The notes under the pieces are model-generated. The model did no database searches. It was not told the origin of the DNA and was given only the letters and a program-made list of their open reading frames with translations. Positions 59,760 to 64,000 of a DNA stretch of 64,000 nt are shown one piece after another. This DNA comes from Taxillus chinensis (taxonomy: Eukaryota > Streptophyta > Magnoliopsida > Santalales > Loranthaceae). Position 1 is the stretch's first letter, and each line of letters starts with the position of its first letter. The stretch spans positions 10,970,842-11,034,841 of the forward strand of contig CM042084.1 of NCBI GenBank assembly GCA_023512835.1. The letters run 5' to 3'. The translations under genes and the position numbers were made by a program.

Positions 59760-60760
59760 CAACTTCCAATGAAATTACAGGAGAATGTCAACATTAAATA
59801 TGAACAATACTGGAATTCAGAAGAAGGATGAAACAACAACGTCAACTTTGATGTTACGACTTTGAAAGACAGAAATCAACATTGTTTGACTGAATAAATG
59901 CAATTGCAGATCATAGTACAAACAAAATGGATGCCGCCATTCCAAATATATATAAAATCTGCAATTGAAAATAAGGATGAAAGGAGCACCACAATTTGAT
60001 TGAGTATGTATGACAGCAAACACTTCAATAAAACCACAATGTTACTATTATATGAGAACAGTACTAGAATTGGAAATAAGGTATGGAGCAACAACGTGCA
60101 AATTGGAATTCAAAATAACGATGAAACAACTCCATAATATTAATAAAATTACAGCAAAACGTCACCATAATATAAGAACCATGCCGGAATCAAAATAAGG
60201 GTGAACCAACAACTACACATTGAATAAATAAGGCAGGCTGCAGGTACACCAAAATGAAATTTTGAGGAACTCAAAAAACAGGGATGAAGCAACAGCTACA
60301 CTTCGGATTGAATAAATAGAACTGCAGGTACACTAAAATGTCACTGTCAGGAACTGAAAAATAAGAACGAAGCACCAGCTACACAACGTTTTATTTAAAA
60401 TAAATTTACCTTCAAATATTAATACAGATACACCAGAATGTCACTAACAATACTCGAATCACAATAAGGATGGAGTAACAGCTACACTGTGTCTGATTAA
60501 GGCGACTGCAAATATTAATATGACTCAGACGGCCATCATTATAAGGCAACCAATATAATTCAAAGATGAAGCAACAAACAACTACACGTTTGATATTGGA
60601 TAGGAACAACGGGAAAAACACTGATACAGCTGCAATGTCACCGTTGTATGTTAAGAACAATTGTGGGTCTGCAGGAAATCAACACACTTGCAAAAAAATT
60701 AAGATGAGGATGACTACTAAATTGCACTACAATTACACGTTCAAATATAGTGAGAAATCA
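59760..60760 (+). repeat. Decayed tandem repeat, period about 85 bp
   Basis: The order aaataaggatgaagcaacaa / ctacac / ttgaataaat / ctgcaggtacaccaaaatg / tcac / aggaact recurs about ten times with substitutions and small indels. It begins shortly after a unique stretch and ends just before the trihelix gene's stop, so it lies in or next to that gene's 3' flank. Confidence 0.75.
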
Positions 60761-60819
60761 ATCTAATCTACTAATATACTATAATCTACAGCGGCCACAT
60801 AGTCTAACAATTAACGAGT

Positions 60820-61953
60820 TTAGTTACTGCCGTCACTGTGATTGTTGTTGGCGTTGCTGTGATGGTGTTGATGAGGACGCAGATGGTGATTGCTCCCGCC
60901 ACCTCTCCTTCCATGCTTAAGCTGTGACAGCTCCATCTGTGTCTTCATGAAGAACTCCATTCTCTGCAACTCCAGCTCCTTGGTGAACTTCATCCTCTGC
61001 TTCTCCATCTCTACCACCTGCTGCAGCTTTGAGGTCTCCGCGTGCTCATACGCTTCCCCAAACTTCAGGATCGCCCTAGTCAACTCGCTCACCGAGTTCC
61101 CCCACCCTATCTGGGTCGACCCGGGTCGACCCGAGTTGGAGCTCACCTCCCTCGGAATCCGGGCCCTCTTCCTCGCAACCGACACCGGCGGGAAACTGTC
61201 CATGGAGTCCGGCGACGCCGCATCTGGATCCGACTCCGACGATTCCGAATCCGTCACCGGCCGTCTCCGGCTCCGAAACTGCGGATTCAGTTTCCGCGGC
61301 TGTGATTGCTGGTGCCGTTGGAGGACCGGCGCGGATCTGAGCCCCACGGGGATGCCGATCGGGACCTTTTGCGGGTGGGACGACGTCACCGGTGCATTTC
61401 CGGCACCGCCGACGCCGGGGATCTTGGTCCTGGGACCGATCAACTGGTCGAGGCGCTTGTAGAACGGCCACCTGCTCGGCGGGGCGGAGCTTCCGGCGGA
61501 GACGGCCTTGGCCTTCTCCTGCTTGTACTTCTTCTTTACGGTGTCGATCCGGTTCTTGCACTGCACATCCGTCTTAGGCGCCTTCCCGTAGTCGTCGCGG
61601 CTGCTCACCACGTCGGCGACCTCCTTCCAGTGCTTCTGCTTCAGATTGCCTCGGCTCAGCTCCAGGTACCGCTCGCCCCAGGCGTCGATGAGCACCGCCG
61701 TAGCACCCTCGCTCCAGCAGTCCTCGCGGCCGCCTCCACCTCCTCCTCCTCCTCCGCCGCCGCTCCTGTGCTGCTGCTGCTGCTGTATGGGGAGGGCAAG
61801 GGTTAGAGCGTTCGAAGGCGGCGGCGGGGCGGACGCCACCGTAACCGTAATGCGCCCGTTCGACTCCGGCGATTCCAATCCCTGCGACGGGGGAGACGCC
61901 GGAGATCCCGTCCCCGGAGACAGCTGCGACGGGATCTCCTCGTCGTCTTCCAT
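60820..61953 (-). CDS. Trihelix transcription factor, ASIL/SIP1 type, 377 aa
   Basis: Complete single-exon gene starting MEDDEEIPSQ and ending HSDGSN. The N-terminus is acidic and Pro-rich, with a Q5 run (57-61) and a G11 run (65-75). The DNA-binding trihelix spans about 77-172: tryptophans W80, W92 and W109 are in their usual places, followed by KNRIDTVKKKYKQEK and the fourth helix WPFYKRLDQLIG. Basic RSRRRP and ARKRARIPRE stretches could be nuclear signals. A C-terminal helix with heptad-like hydrophobics (about 287-350) is the family's dimerisation region, followed by a His/Asn-rich tail. ASIL-type factors repress embryo and seed-maturation genes by binding GT-box elements; this role is inferred from family. 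The length is normal for the clade. Confidence 0.93.
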   Translation of the reverse strand: MEDDEEIPSQLSPGTGSPASPPSQGLESPESNGRITVTVASAPPPPSNALTLALPIQQQQQHRSGGGGGGGGGGGREDCWSEGATAVLIDAWGERYLELSRGNLKQKHWKEVADVVSSRDDYGKAPKTDVQCKNRIDTVKKKYKQEKAKAVSAGSSAPPSRWPFYKRLDQLIGPRTKIPGVGGAGNAPVTSSHPQKVPIGIPVGLRSAPVLQRHQQSQPRKLNPQFRSRRRPVTDSESSESDPDAASPDSMDSFPPVSVARKRARIPREVSSNSGRPGSTQIGWGNSVSELTRAILKFGEAYEHAETSKLQQVVEMEKQRMKFTKELELQRMEFFMKTQMELSQLKHGRRGGGSNHHLRPHQHHHSNANNNHSDGSN

Positions 61954-62029
61954 GGCTGTTTTTCTATCTATCCTGCGCCTAGCGCTATCTTGCGCCTATG
62001 CGCGTCAAGGATCGGAGATCTGAAAAACT

Positions 62030-62070
<41 letters not shown>

Positions 62071-62700
62071 ACGACAGAAGCGGGGGACAGAGAGGTGATT
62101 ATTAGGGTTTTGGTTGACCGGCGAATTTATTGACGGCGAAAACTGACGGCATTGACGGCGTACCGTCGGGGGAGGGGACACGCGTCGGGGAGCTATTGGG
62201 GGAGGGGCGATATTCGGTCACCGGAAATCAGGTGGCCGTTTTCCGTCCCGTCCCCGTTTTTATCAGTGCCATTAACCACAATGACGGAAAAGTCCCCCCG
62301 CTGCCGCCGATTTTACGTGGGGTGGGGCTGGGTGGGCAAAATGCCCAAAGTCGCCCCGGCGATGGGTGCTGGAGGGTACAACGCCGGCAGGGGCAATCCC
62401 GTCAGGAATGACGCGTAAAGAGCGGAGTGGTCTCGCGGGTGTACGTTGACCTGCAACCGGAAATTGCGTCGCCGGAAACCGACAGGTGGCGGTGATAGGC
62501 TTGTCGGTTGGAGGTCACGTGGTGGGGTCCGGTGGGCGGGAGGAAGGGAAGGAGGGAGGAGGGTGGTTCCAGTGGCGTGGTGGCGCCAGCAGGCGCGCGG
62601 TGAATGGTGATTCGGCAGAGCCCACGGGTTTTGGCCGGTGCCGGTGGTGCGGGGTTCCTGGAGACTTCACGCATCGGAGATGTGTGATGTTATTGTGTCG
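61954..62700 (-). promoter_or_regulatory. Promoter and 5' UTR of the trihelix gene
   Basis: GC-rich relative to the rest of the window, with an (AG)n tract at about 62031-62060 inside the presumed leader. Frames on the plus strand here are GC-rich shadows without family features. No clear TATA box was found, consistent with a broad, TATA-less promoter. Confidence 0.5.
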
Positions 62701-63509
62701 CTATTTATTATTACACTTACTCTCGTTGATCGCCACCCTGATCCTAAATTGTGATTTTAAAAAATTATTATTAATCTTTTACTCCTGTTAACCCAAAAAA
62801 AAGGTCAGTCTTCAGATGAAATTAACAATTACGTTCAATGAAAATTAGAATGGACTATGCTACGTTTTTATCATGAAATTGACCATCCTCATAATTTTAA
62901 TGATGACGCAATCTTCCGTCCACAAATAATGATTCAATATAATAAAGTAAAGTTATAGTTTCGCATCTAAATCATTGAAAATTGATCCAATGTTAAAATC
63001 TAAAATTTTTACAAAAAAATGAATGAATAATGTTCTCATGGCATCCTACACACACATGTATATTGTTTTTAATAAAAACATGAGGTCATTTTTTTATCAT
63101 ATGAATTTTAATTTAGACCGTTAGATAATGTAATCAATGGTACAAATTAGATTTTTATTTAATTATAGTTTCAACAGTTAAATAACAATCTAATCTGAAC
63201 GGTTGAATATTAATATAATGTTCCAAATTTAAAAAATTCACGATAAAAAATTAATCTTACTTTCTTCTACGTAATATTACTCATATATATGTAAGCATTC
63301 CTTGTTACTTAGTCTTGAGGTAGGAAGCATGCGGCATGGAATAATGGCTTTGAGTTTTTGAGATAGTGCCTGCACATTAGTCTATTTATAAAAGTCAAAA
63401 AGTATAGGTTGAATGGTTGATTACATCTTTATACAATTCACCAAAACTATCAATAATATTTTGTTTTAAAAACTGTTACGTATAACATAATTGTTATGTA
63501 CGATTTAGG
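62701..63509. other. Intergenic, no gene recognised
   Basis: AT-rich with no open frame of note. The aatctaatctgaacggttg (63188) and gaccgttagataatgtaatc (63117) phrases are mutually reverse-complementary in part, which could be a small MITE. Confidence 0.4.
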
Positions 63510-64000
63510 GCTATAAATAAATAAAACGTTCATAAATAAACTCATGTTTAGGTTGATAAAAGATCATTTATATTCGTTCATTAAGGAATAGTGTCATTTG
63601 TGAACAGTCGCGAATATTATTATTATATTCATAAATATATTTGCGAACGTTCATGAACAAATATTCATAAATAATCATAAATAATATTTTTGTTCGTGAA
63701 AATTATTTGTAAATAAAAAATTAATTAATTAATTAATATATATAAAAGTTATTTTGTTAAATATAAATATATTTTTATTATATATAATTTAATAAGTATA
63801 TACTTTTATATTATTATTAAATAAAAATATTTATAATATTTTTATGAACTATATATAATAATTATTTAAACATATTAAATAAAAATAACACAATCTAAAA
63901 ATTAATTAATTATACTTTTTTGGATAAATTTAATGTATGAATTCTTTTTATAGATTTTTTATAATTTTATAATTGTGTTCGTAAACGTTTGTGAATAAGT
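63510..64000 (-). repeat. AT-rich dispersed repeat with GTTCGCGAAC-like motifs, copy B
   Basis: Reverse complement of the family at 5204-5757. Shared landmarks include a gaacagtcgcgaatatta-type block followed by an AT-only stretch, then acttttttggataaattt (partner: aaattatccaaaaaagt near 5356). It continues beyond the window edge. Confidence 0.75.

Noticed and set aside
62130..62791. Several overlapping ORFs of 80-100 codons upstream of the trihelix gene
   Set aside because: GC-rich shadows in the promoter region on both strands with no recognisable domain or shared frame.

Overview
This window is nuclear DNA from a flowering plant. Genes are sparse and have GT/AG introns. Non-coding DNA is very AT-rich and crowded with LTR, hAT, MITE-like and fold-back repeats. 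The recognisable proteins are plant types: a UBP1-type RNA-binding protein fragment, a COP1-interacting protein 7 (CIP7) relative and an ASIL-type trihelix factor. I cannot name the species.

Left part (1-27.8 kb): a local array of one gene-containing unit. Three near-identical intact genes of 336 codons (2243-3253, 11602-12612, 23024-24034) each keep the same TATA box, 5' leader, 3' flank and a downstream module that carries a TATA-like box on the opposite strand. A fourth promoter lies inverted at the left edge (1-645), so a divergent gene probably lies outside the window. A further unit has lost its gene: only its 3' flank (14303-14610) and module (19747-20270) survive, separated by about 5.1 kb holding a 5'-truncated UBP1 gene. 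A 3'-terminal pseudogene remnant (26915-27064) ends the array. Unit 1 was also hit by a solo LTR (6034-8583, TSD TTATC) and by an AT-rich repeat next to a long (TAA)n tract. The 336-aa protein is unrecognised. It is hydrophilic, has a threefold internal repeat ending in P-I-E/Q-N-x-S-Q, and has two RVxF-like motifs.

Middle (27.8-44.9 kb): a spacer, then a large AT-rich inverted repeat (30060-32545) whose ends look like tRNA-derived sequences facing outward. Next is the ten-coding-exon CIP7-like gene on the minus strand (33562-42052) with its 5' UTR and promoter. Its reading frame is broken by two single-base homopolymer expansions in exon 8. Removing both leaves a length divisible by three (1328 codons), so assembly error is the simplest explanation. 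A fold-back MITE sits in its fourth intron.

Right part (44.9-58 kb): a retrotransposon graveyard. It has a roughly 2.4 kb LTR carrying a nested hAT element with a perfect 8-bp TSD, decayed Ty3/Gypsy gag and RNase H/integrase pieces, and a cluster of broken, partly inverted LTRs of one family. Several tandem repeats lie among them.

Right end (58-64 kb): a possible very small secreted-peptide ORF, an unassigned GC-rich exon-like stretch, a decayed tandem repeat of about 85 bp, and the intact single-exon trihelix gene (60820-61953, minus) with a GC-rich promoter. The same AT-rich repeat family seen near 5.2 kb then runs off the edge in the opposite orientation.

No operons, CRISPR arrays or bacterial features are present. 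Intron and exon limits come from reading splice sites and family continuity by eye.
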